A stretch of DNA of 10,725 nt from an uncultured Clostridia bacterium. GTDB lineage: Bacteria; Bacillota; Clostridia; Christensenellales; Borkfalkiaceae. The position numbers and the translations under genes are program-made. The notes under the pieces were generated by a model. It ran no database searches. It was not told the origin of the DNA and was given only the letters and a program-made list of their open reading frames with translations. Numbering within the stretch: position 1 is the stretch's first letter; the number at the start of each line of letters is the position of its first letter. The stretch covers positions 1-10,725 of the forward strand of contig CALVXL010000174.1 of assembly GCA_944369635.1 (NCBI GenBank), read 5' to 3'. Below are positions 1 to 6,491 of the stretch, one piece after another.

Positions 1-441
1 GTAGAAGAGGGAAAGTAGCATGGTTTCGATAAAATCGTCGGCGTGGTGTCCCAGCGCGACCTTGTTGCACCCGTTTTTCACCGCCGCGCTCATCAGCGCG
101 CCCTTGCGCATTTTGGCGCACAGCGCGCAAGGGTTCGGCTCTTTTCTCACGTCAAAAACCACTTCGCCGATCTGCGTTTTTTCCAAAATAAAGGGCACGC
201 CGAGCTCGTCGCAAAACTTTTTCAACGGTTCGTGATCGCTTTCAATAAACCCGAGATCGACGGTGATCGCGATAAGGTCGAATCTTTCGGGAGAAAATTT
301 CCGGTATGCGGAAAGAAGCTTTAAAAGCGTTACGCTGTCCTTGCCTCCGGAAAGGCCTACGGCGATTTTGTCGCCGTCTCTGATCATTTTATATTCCGTT
401 ATGCCGCGGCGGAACCCCGCCAGCATTTGCTGCGTCGTCAT
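1..441 (-). CDS. ttcA: TtcA-family tRNA 2-thiocytidine synthetase (PP-loop ATPase), 3' end cut off by window
   Basis: The first 147 residues are visible and the frame stays open to base 1. In family members characterised elsewhere, TtcA adenylates C32 of certain tRNAs and, using an Fe-S cluster, replaces the 2-oxygen with sulphur (s2C32) in the cytoplasm. Seen here: the PP-loop SGGKDS at residues 31-36, a Cys pair CALC at 105-108 followed by KMRKG, and GHHADD at 131-136 followed by FIETMLLSLFY. This order and spacing match TtcA better than TilS, which lacks the central CxxC pair. The ATG at 439-441 follows an AAGGTGA ribosome site (448-454) with a 6-base spacer. E. coli TtcA is about 310 residues, so roughly half is missing, including the second Cys group expected downstream. 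The gene is divergent from the membrane operon and shares its promoter region. The family call is firm; the exact tRNA substrate in this organism is inferred. Confidence 0.85.
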   Translation of the reverse strand, partial: MTTQQMLAGFRRGITEYKMIRDGDKIAVGLSGGKDSVTLLKLLSAYRKFSPERFDLIAITVDLGFIESDHEPLKKFCDELGVPFILEKTQIGEVVFDVRKEPNPCALCAKMRKGALMSAAVKNGCNKVALGHHADDFIETMLLSLFY

Positions 442-459
442 ATTTTTTCACCTTTTTGT

Positions 460-489
460 TTGACAATTGCTTCCCTTAGACATTATACT
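460..489 (+). promoter_or_regulatory. Predicted sigma-A promoter for the exporter-patatin-MBL operon
   Basis: The -35 TTGACA at 460-465 and -10 TATACT at 484-489 are separated by 18 bases. Transcription would start near 496, about 34 bases before the TTG start at 530. The placement also rules out a longer version of the exporter starting at 467, because that codon lies inside this promoter. Confidence 0.75.
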
Positions 490-510
490 GTTATTATCGA
501 AAAAAAGCAA
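482..510 (-). promoter_or_regulatory. Predicted sigma-A promoter for ttcA
   Basis: Read on the minus strand there is a perfect -10 TATAAT (482-487), a 17-base spacer and a weak -35 TTGCTT (505-510). Transcription would start near 475, giving a leader of about 34 bases before the ttcA ATG. The -10 overlaps the -10 of the opposing promoter for the plus-strand operon. Confidence 0.6.
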
Positions 511-529
511 ATCATATCGGGAGAATGTT

Positions 530-1189
530 TTGGACGCATTTATAGAAAAGGTAAACAATCTGATCGGCGACCCTGCGCTTACCGCCATGCTGGTTTCGCT
601 GGTGCCGCTGATCGAATTAAAGGGCGCAATCCTTTTCGCCCGCGCGAGCGGTCTGGGATTTTTCTCGGCGCTCGGCGCGTCTTATCTGGGTTCCACGATT
701 GTGGCGATCCCCATTTTTTTCCTGCTCGTGCCTGTTTTGAACCTTTTGAAAAAGATAAAATGGTTCAACCGCTTTGCCTGCAAGGTGGAGGAATACTTCA
801 AAAGAAAAGCGGAAAGCGTGAAAAACAAAAAGGGGAAACTCGGCGAAACGGGCATCAAAATGCTGGGGGTATTTATCTTTATCGCAATTCCGCTTCCGAT
901 GACGGGGGTGTGGACGGGTACGGCGATCGCGGTGTTTCTGGGGCTGAAGTTCAAAGAAATCCTGTTGCCCGTGCTCGGCGGCAATCTCGTTGCGGGGCTG
1001 ATTATTTCCGTGCTTGCGGAATTGTTTTTGCCGTACGTGGATATTATTTTATACATTCTTTTCGCGCTCGTCGTCGTCATGCTGGTCGTGTTCATCGTGA
1101 AAGTCGCGCTGACAAAACCCAAAGAGGAGAAGTCTTTATCCGAGGAAAAGAAGCAAGTCGGCGGCAACGGCGGAGAAAAAGAGGAATGA
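530..1189 (+). CDS. Small multidrug-export-type membrane protein (PF06695-like)
   Basis: A 219-residue integral membrane protein resembling the 'putative small multi-drug export protein' family (PF06695); actual transport by this family is poorly tested, so the substrate is unknown. Two related membrane elements are visible: VPLIELKGAI at 25-34 followed by GASYLGSTI (49-57), and IPLPMTGVWTG at 120-130 followed by GGNLVAGLI (150-158). They look like an internal duplication. Hydrophobic segments lie near 18-36, 44-72, 112-137, 144-166 and 169-193. A basic stretch (73-108) links the halves and the tail (194-219) is highly charged (KPKEEKSLSEEKK), probably cytoplasmic. I chose TTG at 530 because GGGAG at 519-523 sits 6 bases upstream; the frame is open back to 467, but that stretch contains the promoter. 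First gene of the operon, 6 bases before the patatin gene. Confidence 0.75.
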   Translation: MDAFIEKVNNLIGDPALTAMLVSLVPLIELKGAILFARASGLGFFSALGASYLGSTIVAIPIFFLLVPVLNLLKKIKWFNRFACKVEEYFKRKAESVKNKKGKLGETGIKMLGVFIFIAIPLPMTGVWTGTAIAVFLGLKFKEILLPVLGGNLVAGLIISVLAELFLPYVDIILYILFALVVVMLVVFIVKVALTKPKEEKSLSEEKKQVGGNGGEKEE

Positions 1190-1195
1190 TTTTCG

Positions 1196-1990
1196 ATGAT
1201 AAACTTTTTTAAAAGAAAAAAAAGGAAAGCGAAGCTCGGCATTGCGCTGGGCAGCGGCGGCGCCAAGGGTATGGCGCATATCGGCGCGCTGAAAGCTTTC
1301 GAGGAAAACGGCATAGAATTCGACTGCGTGGCGGGCGCGAGTATCGGCAGTATCGTCGGGGCGTTTTATGCGCAAGGATATACCGCGGACGAAATTCTGC
1401 ATCTTCTGGAAACCGTCAATTTTAAGGAAATTACGGGCAAGTTCATGATCAATATGGACACGTTGGCGCTGGAAGAAGTCATCAACCGCTATATCGGCGA
1501 TCTTACGTTTGCGGAACTGAAAAAGCCCTTTGCCGCGGCGGTAACGGTTGCGGACACGGGGGAGGAAATCGACGTAAAAGAAGGCAGCGTCGCGCGCGCT
1601 TTATGTGCGTCCAGTTCCTATCCGCCCTTTTTCAAACCCGTGGAAATCGACGGTAAAATCTGCATAGACGGGGCGTTTTCCAACGCCGTGCCCGCCGATC
1701 TCGTGCGGGAGATGGGGGCGGATTTCGTCGTGGGAATCGATCTTTCGGCATATAAAAAGGAAAAGAAGAGCTTTTTCGGAGAATTCTTTTCGAAAATGCC
1801 TTTCGAATACGGCAATACGTCGGAAAAGGGCTATCGTTTTTCCGATGTGATGTTAAAGCCGCAGCTCGGCAGTTACAGCGCGGCGAGCTTTTTCGGCTTA
1901 AAGGAAATGTACGAGATCGGCTATGAAACCGCAATGGAGGAAATGACGGAAATCAAGGCGAAAATCGCCGCTTTGAAAATAAAAAAGTGA
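1196..1990 (+). CDS. Patatin-like phospholipase family protein
   Basis: A 264-residue patatin-domain serine hydrolase, expected to cleave acyl chains from phospholipids or other lipids with a Ser-Asp dyad. Visible elements: the glycine-rich oxyanion loop GSGGAKG (19-25), the nucleophile elbow GASIG (47-51, Ser49), the ASSSYPPFF segment (138-146), and DGA (158-160) with the predicted catalytic Asp158. Both catalytic residues are present, so it should be active. The N-terminus is very basic (KRKKRKAK, 6-13) with no signal peptide, which suggests a cytoplasmic protein that may touch the inner membrane face. The length fits the short bacterial RssA/YchK-like group. The ATG at 1196 follows a GAGG site at 1181-1184 inside the end of the upstream gene; the 6-base gap suggests coupled translation. 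The next gene starts 12 bases downstream. The natural substrate cannot be read from the sequence. Confidence 0.9.
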   Translation: MINFFKRKKRKAKLGIALGSGGAKGMAHIGALKAFEENGIEFDCVAGASIGSIVGAFYAQGYTADEILHLLETVNFKEITGKFMINMDTLALEEVINRYIGDLTFAELKKPFAAAVTVADTGEEIDVKEGSVARALCASSSYPPFFKPVEIDGKICIDGAFSNAVPADLVREMGADFVVGIDLSAYKKEKKSFFGEFFSKMPFEYGNTSEKGYRFSDVMLKPQLGSYSAASFFGLKEMYEIGYETAMEEMTEIKAKIAALKIKK

Positions 1991-2002
1991 GGAAAAACAT
2001 TT

Positions 2003-3238
2003 ATGGCGAGGAAAAAGAGAAGCAAAGCGAAAATCAGCGTGGAAGTCGTGCTTGCGATCATATTGATCGCGCTTATCGCGGCAATCATCTGTTATTTTGC
2101 CGTGCCGTCTTTCAAAAAGATGGTGGATGATTATTATAAGCAACTTGTACAGGGCAACGATCCCGGCACCAACGCCGCAAAGGGCGAAAGCCAGCTGCGC
2201 GTCCATTATCTCGACGTGGGACAGGGCGATTCCATACTCATCGAATTTCCCGACGATACCGATATGCTTATCGATTCGGGCGACCGCAGCAACGCGACGG
2301 CGGAGTATATCGAAACATATCTTAAAAATCTGGGCATCGAAACGCTCGATTATCTTATGCTGACCCATTCGGATATGGACCACGTGGGCAATATGGTGCA
2401 GGTACTCGGCGCGTTCGAGGTGGAAAAAGCGTACATACCGTATATAGAAAATACTTCCATTACGCAGACGTATCAGAAATTCATCACCGCGCTGGAAGCG
2501 GAAACCTATACGACTGCGGAAGGAACGCAGGCTGATTGCGAAATCGTTTATTCCGAAATGGGGCAGCTCATCGACAGCGAAAACGAAACCGATCGGTTCT
2601 TTATGGCGTTTTTATCGCCCCTCGGCAAGGATAATCCCGACGGGGAATATTACAAACTGAATCAGGCGAAGAATCCCACGGCGGAACAGAAAAACGCCGT
2701 TTCGCCCATCACGTATCTCGAATACATGGGCAAGAAAATCGTATTCACGGGCGACGTGACGGGCGATCCCGCCGCGCGCGTGATGGCGAATTATAAAGCG
2801 GGCGTGTACAATAATATGTTTTCCGCCGGCAACGGCGAATATTACGCCGTGAACTTTGAAAACGGGGTGGACGTATATAAGGCGGCGCACCACGGTTCCG
2901 CCACGCACGACAGCAACGCCGCGGAGTTTATCGATTTCGTAAAGCCGAAATACGGCATCATCAGCGTTGGCGAGGGCAATTCTTACGGCTTGCCCGATGA
3001 GGAGATTTTGAAAAACTTTTCAAACGTCGGTGCGAAAGTTTATCGCACCGACGTAAACGGCACCATAGTGGTAACGATCTATCCCGACGAAACAAAGGGC
3101 ATTTCGCTGTATCTCGGCAAGCAGGACGAGGAAATCGGTTCGGTGAGCGACAGCGTGGCGCAGGCGGCGTGTTTTGTCGTACAAAGTAAAATAAAAGTAA
3201 ATTCCGAATACGCGGGGCCGATTTGCTTGACAAATTGA
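2003..3238 (+). CDS. Membrane-anchored ComEC/Rec2-type metallo-beta-lactamase-fold protein
   Basis: A 411-residue protein with a basic N-terminus (RKKRSKAK), one membrane helix (about 13-33) and an extracellular MBL domain like the C-terminal part of the DNA-uptake protein ComEC. Motifs in order: LDVGQGDS (70-77), DSGD (91-94), THSDMDH (121-127, the HxDxDH metal site), FTGD (248-251), AAHHGS (294-299), SVGEGNSYGLP (321-331) and VYRTDVNGT (347-355). The ComEC permease domain is absent, so this is the stand-alone form, often annotated 'ComEC/Rec2 family competence protein' but of unproven function; hydrolysis of a phosphodiester or another envelope substrate is an inference. Where relatives usually read YGHP, this protein has YGLP (328-331). 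An extra region (about 150-235) sits between motifs. The ATG at 2003 follows GAGGA at 1989-1993, which overlaps the patatin stop. Third gene of the operon; its stop lies inside the next promoter. Confidence 0.85.
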   Translation: MARKKRSKAKISVEVVLAIILIALIAAIICYFAVPSFKKMVDDYYKQLVQGNDPGTNAAKGESQLRVHYLDVGQGDSILIEFPDDTDMLIDSGDRSNATAEYIETYLKNLGIETLDYLMLTHSDMDHVGNMVQVLGAFEVEKAYIPYIENTSITQTYQKFITALEAETYTTAEGTQADCEIVYSEMGQLIDSENETDRFFMAFLSPLGKDNPDGEYYKLNQAKNPTAEQKNAVSPITYLEYMGKKIVFTGDVTGDPAARVMANYKAGVYNNMFSAGNGEYYAVNFENGVDVYKAAHHGSATHDSNAAEFIDFVKPKYGIISVGEGNSYGLPDEEILKNFSNVGAKVYRTDVNGTIVVTIYPDETKGISLYLGKQDEEIGSVSDSVAQAACFVVQSKIKVNSEYAGPICLTN

Positions 3239-3255
3239 TTTTTTGGGGATAAAAT
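3227..3255 (+). promoter_or_regulatory. Predicted sigma-A promoter for the ABC transporter
   Basis: The -35 TTGACA (3227-3232) and -10 TAAAAT (3250-3255) are separated by 17 bases. Transcription would start near 3262, giving a leader of about 50 bases. The -35 overlaps the last codons of the upstream gene, and its stop codon (3236-3238) is inside the spacer. I see no terminator between the two genes, so read-through from the upstream operon is also possible. Confidence 0.75.
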
Positions 3256-3275
3256 ACTGAAAATCGCAATCGGGC

Positions 3276-3297
3276 AAGGTAAATTTAAGGTAAATTT
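3276..3297 (+). repeat. Perfect tandem 11-bp repeat in the ABC transporter leader
   Basis: AAGGTAAATTT occurs twice back to back (3276-3286 and 3287-3297), just before the GAGG ribosome site at 3300-3303. A period of 11 is about one helical turn, so it could be a two-copy regulator site downstream of the start of transcription. It could also be a chance slippage duplication, or it may affect ribosome loading, since each copy carries AAGG. Confidence 0.85.
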
Positions 3298-3311
3298 CTG
3301 AGGTTGATCTT

Positions 3312-5798
3312 ATGCTTAGTTTGAAAAATATCGTCAAAAATTACGGCGAAGGCGAAAACAAGGTCGCCGCGCTCAAAGGGGTGAGCGTCGATTTCCGCCG
3401 CAACGAATTCGTCGCGGTGCTCGGTCCGTCGGGGTGCGGAAAAACTACGCTTCTGAACATCATCGGCGGTTTGGACAGATACACTTCGGGTGATCTCGTC
3501 ATCGAAGGTAAGTCCACAAAAAATTATACCGATAAGGATTGGGACGCATATCGCAATAACAGCATCGGGTTCGTGTTTCAGTCCTATAATCTCATTCCGC
3601 ACCAGACCATTTTAGCAAACGTGGAGCTTGCGCTCACCATTTCGGGCGTAAACAAAACGGAACGCCGCGCCCGCGCGCTTGCCGTTTTGGAAAAAGTGGG
3701 GCTGAAAGACCAGATACATAAAAAACCCAATCAGCTGTCCGGAGGGCAGATGCAAAGGGTGGCGATCGCTCGTGCGCTCGTCAACAATCCGGAAGTCATT
3801 TTGGCGGACGAACCCACGGGCGCGCTCGATACCGAAACGAGCATTCAGGTCATGGAACTTCTTAAGGAAGTCGCCAAAGACCGCCTGGTCATCATGGTGA
3901 CGCACAATCCGACGCTCGCGGAAAAATATTCCACGCGTATCATACGCTTTCTGGACGGGGAAAAGGTGGACGATACCGACCCGTATACCGAGGACGAAAC
4001 GTTTGTCGAAAAACGCGGCGTGAAGCCGAGAATGGGTTACAGAACGGCATTTTCCCTTTCGCTCAGAAATCTGTTCAGTAAAAAGGCGCGTACGGCGCTG
4101 ACCAGTATTGCGGGCAGCATCGGCATTATCGGCGTGGCGCTGGTGCTGGCGCTTTCCAACGGGTTCAATATCTATATGGCGCGCATGCAGACCGATACGC
4201 TTTCCGCGTATCCGCTCACCATTTCGGAAAGTTCCATCGACCTTTCTTCTTTTAACGAAATTTATGAAAGCGACGCGGTGGAAAAGTTTCCCGAACTCGA
4301 TAATATCTTTGTGCAGAACGCGTTCGAAAAGCTGATAGGAATGCTGAAAAGCAACGATCTTTCGGAAGAATTTCTCGATTATCTGCACAAATTGAATCCG
4401 GAACTTTATTATTCGATACAATACGATTACGGCTTCGATATGAATAAATATATCTTTACGGATATAAAAATCGGGTCGGAAACGCCGCAGCTGCGCGTGG
4501 ATAATTTTGTCGCGATCGATACCGTCATTCAGATGGTGGAAACGGTATATACGCTGGTCGGCGCAATTCCGCCCGATCTTGCGGCGATGGGCGTCAGTAC
4601 GAGTTTTGTCCGTTCCTATGTGCCTACGGTGTGCGAAATGCCCGACAGCGCGGAACTCATCAAGGAACAATACGACGTCATCGCGGGAAGTTTCCCCACG
4701 TTTAAGGACGAAGATTATAATCAGGTCGTTTTGGTCGTCGATCAGTATAACAACATCAGTGATATCACGCTTTTGTTTTTGGGATACATCGGCGGCAATA
4801 TGAACGTCAATAAAGGGAGTTTGGCCGAAAGCTTTTCTTTCGATAACATCAAGGGGATCAAATTTGAAGATCTGATCGGATCGAAGCTCTATCTTGCCGA
4901 TAACGCCGCGGCGTATCCTTACGACGACGCGCTCAAAACTTATAATAATTACATGGCGCCGAGCGAAAACGCGGATAAAAGCGGGTTCGAAGAACTGACC
5001 GTCGTCGGCGTTCTCCGTCCGAAAGAGAATGTGACGGGCGTGCTCGATACGGGGCTGGCATATACCACCGCGCTTACCGAACACGTGCTGGAAAAAAATC
5101 TGGAAGAAGAAAACCGGAAGATCATCGAAGCTGCGGAAACGGGGGAAAACGGAAGCGTTTCCGTGCTGAATCCCAAGAGCATGCAGTCGGTTACCATGTC
5201 GGCGCGTGCGCTTGCGGGCACTTCTTCGCCCTCGACCATCAAACTTTACGCCAAAGATTTTGACAGTAAAACGGCTATCAAAGAACATATCGACAGCTGG
5301 AACGAGGGGAAGGAGGAAGACGATCCCGCGTATATCGCCTATTCCGATATGATGGATATGATGTTCGGCATGCTCAATACGATGGTCAACGCCGTAAGCT
5401 ATGTGCTCATCGCATTTACGTCCATTTCGCTCGTCGTGTCCAGCGTCATGATCGGCATTATCACTTATATTTCCGTTGTGGAACGTACCAAAGAAATCGG
5501 CGTTTTGCGTTCGCTGGGTGCGTCCAAATTCGATATCGCAAACGTTTTCAATGCGGAAACGTTCCTCATCGGTTTGTTTGCGGGACTCATCGGCATCGGC
5601 GTTACCTATCTTTTGTCCATACCGCTCAACCTGATTTTAGGTTCGCTGATTGCGGACGTCGGTGCGCTTGTCGTATTAAGACCGCTCCACGCGCTTATTT
5701 TAGTAGTCATCAGCTTTGTGCTGACGCTGATTGCGGGGCTAATCCCTGCGCGTATCGCGTCCAAGAAAGATCCCGTCGTCGCGCTGCGCACGGAATAA
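3312..5798 (+). CDS. MacB-type ABC transporter, fused ATPase and permease
   Basis: An 828-residue protein with both transporter halves in one chain. The N-terminal ATPase (1-220) is of the LolD/MacB type: Walker A GPSGCGKT (38-45), Q-loop Gln90, signature LSGGQMQR (142-149), Walker B ending in LADE (164-167) and switch His198; all key residues are present. The permease half has the MacB/FtsX layout: one helix near 262-284 after RTALTS, a large outer domain (about 285-690) and three helices near 694-721, 750-775 and 790-815. VERTKEIGVLRSLGAS (723-738) is the typical FtsX-type coupling segment. Such proteins usually act as dimers and move peptides, lipids or drugs by a mechanical mechanism rather than a channel. 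The roughly 400-residue outer domain is clearly larger than that of E. coli MacB. The ATG follows GAGG (3300-3303). It has its own promoter and terminator, and no adjacent two-component system. The substrate is unknown. Confidence 0.92.
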   Translation: MLSLKNIVKNYGEGENKVAALKGVSVDFRRNEFVAVLGPSGCGKTTLLNIIGGLDRYTSGDLVIEGKSTKNYTDKDWDAYRNNSIGFVFQSYNLIPHQTILANVELALTISGVNKTERRARALAVLEKVGLKDQIHKKPNQLSGGQMQRVAIARALVNNPEVILADEPTGALDTETSIQVMELLKEVAKDRLVIMVTHNPTLAEKYSTRIIRFLDGEKVDDTDPYTEDETFVEKRGVKPRMGYRTAFSLSLRNLFSKKARTALTSIAGSIGIIGVALVLALSNGFNIYMARMQTDTLSAYPLTISESSIDLSSFNEIYESDAVEKFPELDNIFVQNAFEKLIGMLKSNDLSEEFLDYLHKLNPELYYSIQYDYGFDMNKYIFTDIKIGSETPQLRVDNFVAIDTVIQMVETVYTLVGAIPPDLAAMGVSTSFVRSYVPTVCEMPDSAELIKEQYDVIAGSFPTFKDEDYNQVVLVVDQYNNISDITLLFLGYIGGNMNVNKGSLAESFSFDNIKGIKFEDLIGSKLYLADNAAAYPYDDALKTYNNYMAPSENADKSGFEELTVVGVLRPKENVTGVLDTGLAYTTALTEHVLEKNLEEENRKIIEAAETGENGSVSVLNPKSMQSVTMSARALAGTSSPSTIKLYAKDFDSKTAIKEHIDSWNEGKEEDDPAYIAYSDMMDMMFGMLNTMVNAVSYVLIAFTSISLVVSSVMIGIITYISVVERTKEIGVLRSLGASKFDIANVFNAETFLIGLFAGLIGIGVTYLLSIPLNLILGSLIADVGALVVLRPLHALILVVISFVLTLIAGLIPARIASKKDPVVALRTE

Positions 5799-5811
5799 AA
5801 ACGAAAAAAAG

Positions 5812-5841
5812 AAAAAGGCTTTGCGTTCGCAAAGCCTTTTT
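5812..5841. terminator. Bidirectional intrinsic terminator between convergent genes
   Basis: A perfect 13-bp stem (5812-5824 pairing with 5829-5841) has a GTTC loop. The right arm ends in five T on the plus strand; on the minus strand the stem is followed by another T-rich run (complement of 5803-5811). It would stop the ABC transporter transcript 14 bases after its stop codon, and also the convergent small membrane protein gene, which ends at 5886. Confidence 0.9.
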
Positions 5842-5885
5842 GGCTACTTAAATTCGGCCGATATAGGTTTTTCGTCCGATTTTTT

Positions 5886-6311
5886 CTATTTTATGTTCTG
5901 TTTCACGCCGTCGAAGAAAATTGAAACGGAGGGGGCAAATAAGCCCGCCGTCACGTTTACGACTACGTGTTTGCGGTCTATCATGCCTTCAAGTCTTAAT
6001 TCCATTACGGCGATCGACACGTATTGATCCAGTATCACGCCATCTGAAACGAGAAGGTATGTTTTTCCGCCCAGATAAACTTCCACGCGGTGTCCGTTTA
6101 ACGTCAGCGCAATGTATTTTATGCCGGGAATAAGAGCGATTGTAATCAGAAAAGCGCCGTAAAAAAGCACGCAAAATACTACAAACAGCAAATAAAAGCC
6201 GGCTATGTTCATGACGGTGAGGACGGTAAAGACCGCCGCTACGGCGAGAAAGATAAGCGCCGCCGTCAAAAAATACAGTTTAGTTTTTTTGGATTGCTTT
6301 TTTAAGTCCAT
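5886..6311 (-). CDS. Uncharacterised two-helix membrane protein
   Basis: A 141-residue protein that I do not recognise. A short basic N-terminus (KKQSKKTK) is followed by two hydrophobic helices (about 12-34 and 38-61), then a C-terminal soluble domain of about 75 residues. That domain alternates hydrophobic and polar residues (YIALTLNGHRVEVYLGG, then VSIAVMELRLEG), which suggests beta strands. It has no cysteine in the soluble part and no obvious catalytic motif. The fold order (two helices, then a small beta domain) resembles PH-like or bPH domain membrane proteins, but this is only an impression. I chose ATG 6309-6311 because GGGGGG lies 6 bases upstream and a consensus promoter lies just beyond it. 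The frame stays open to 6479, but that stretch crosses the promoter and a long hairpin. It is transcribed alone and converges on the ABC gene. Confidence 0.75.
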   Translation of the reverse strand: MDLKKQSKKTKLYFLTAALIFLAVAAVFTVLTVMNIAGFYLLFVVFCVLFYGAFLITIALIPGIKYIALTLNGHRVEVYLGGKTYLLVSDGVILDQYVSIAVMELRLEGMIDRKHVVVNVTAGLFAPSVSIFFDGVKQNIK

Positions 6312-6335
6312 ATCATTCCCCCCGCTTTTTGTTTC

Positions 6336-6364
6336 AGTATAATTTAAAATACCGTTTTTGTCAA
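6336..6364 (-). promoter_or_regulatory. Strong predicted sigma-A promoter for the two-helix protein
   Basis: On the minus strand the -35 TTGACA (6359-6364) and -10 TATACT (6336-6341) have a 17-base spacer, essentially consensus. The start would be near 6329, leaving a leader of about 18 bases with the G-run ribosome site. This fixes the short ORF start at 6311. Confidence 0.85.
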
Positions 6365-6421
6365 GATAAAACGAGGCGGCATGCCGTAATTTTTCCCCGC
6401 GCGGTTTAACCCCGACAACAG

Positions 6422-6459
6422 AAGCGGCGCGCTCCGAAAAAAATCGGAGCGCGCCGCTT
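6422..6459 (-). terminator. Long GC-rich hairpin downstream of glyS, probable transcript end
   Basis: A perfect 16-bp inverted repeat (6422-6437 with 6444-6459) encloses a six-base A/T loop. It lies 33 bases after the glyS stop and before the next promoter on the same strand, which is where a terminator is expected. However, no U-tract follows on the minus strand (CTGTTGTC comes next), so it is not a textbook intrinsic terminator. It could instead protect the 3' end or be a mobile-type hairpin. Confidence 0.6.
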
Positions 6460-6475
6460 TCAACATATGTTGAAA
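6458..6475. repeat. Perfect 18-bp palindrome behind glyS
   Basis: TTTCAACATATGTTGAAA is fully self-complementary and abuts the GC-rich hairpin, sharing two bases with it. It lies 17 bases beyond the glyS stop codon. As DNA it has the symmetry of a dimeric regulator site; as RNA it would form a short weak hairpin. It is about 95 bases upstream of the -35 of the small membrane protein gene. Confidence 0.8.
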
Positions 6476-6491
6476 TCATTGTGAAAACACA

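Noticed and set aside
467..529. Upstream start (TTG 467) for the exporter
   Set aside because: It lies between the -35 and -10 of the promoter and has no ribosome site; TTG 530 has GGGAG at proper spacing.
427..1212. 261-codon plus-strand frame overlapping the exporter
   Set aside because: It is out of frame with the PF06695-like gene, is very Arg/Gly-rich, and starts inside the ttcA coding end and promoter region.
3170..3238. Frameshift at the C-terminus of the MBL protein
   Set aside because: The last ~25 residues look unlike the rest and another frame stops earlier (near 3190), but all motifs lie upstream and nothing proves an indel; a natural variable tail is simpler.
3612..5288. 558-codon open frame on the minus strand opposite the ABC transporter
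   Set aside because: The product is rich in Arg, His and Phe without any domain, and the plus strand here encodes a complete transporter with all motifs. It is a shadow of the codon bias, and has no promoter or ribosome site.
6312..6479. 56-codon N-terminal extension of the two-helix membrane protein
   Set aside because: It would encode the GC-rich hairpin and the consensus promoter; the ATG at 6311 is better supported.
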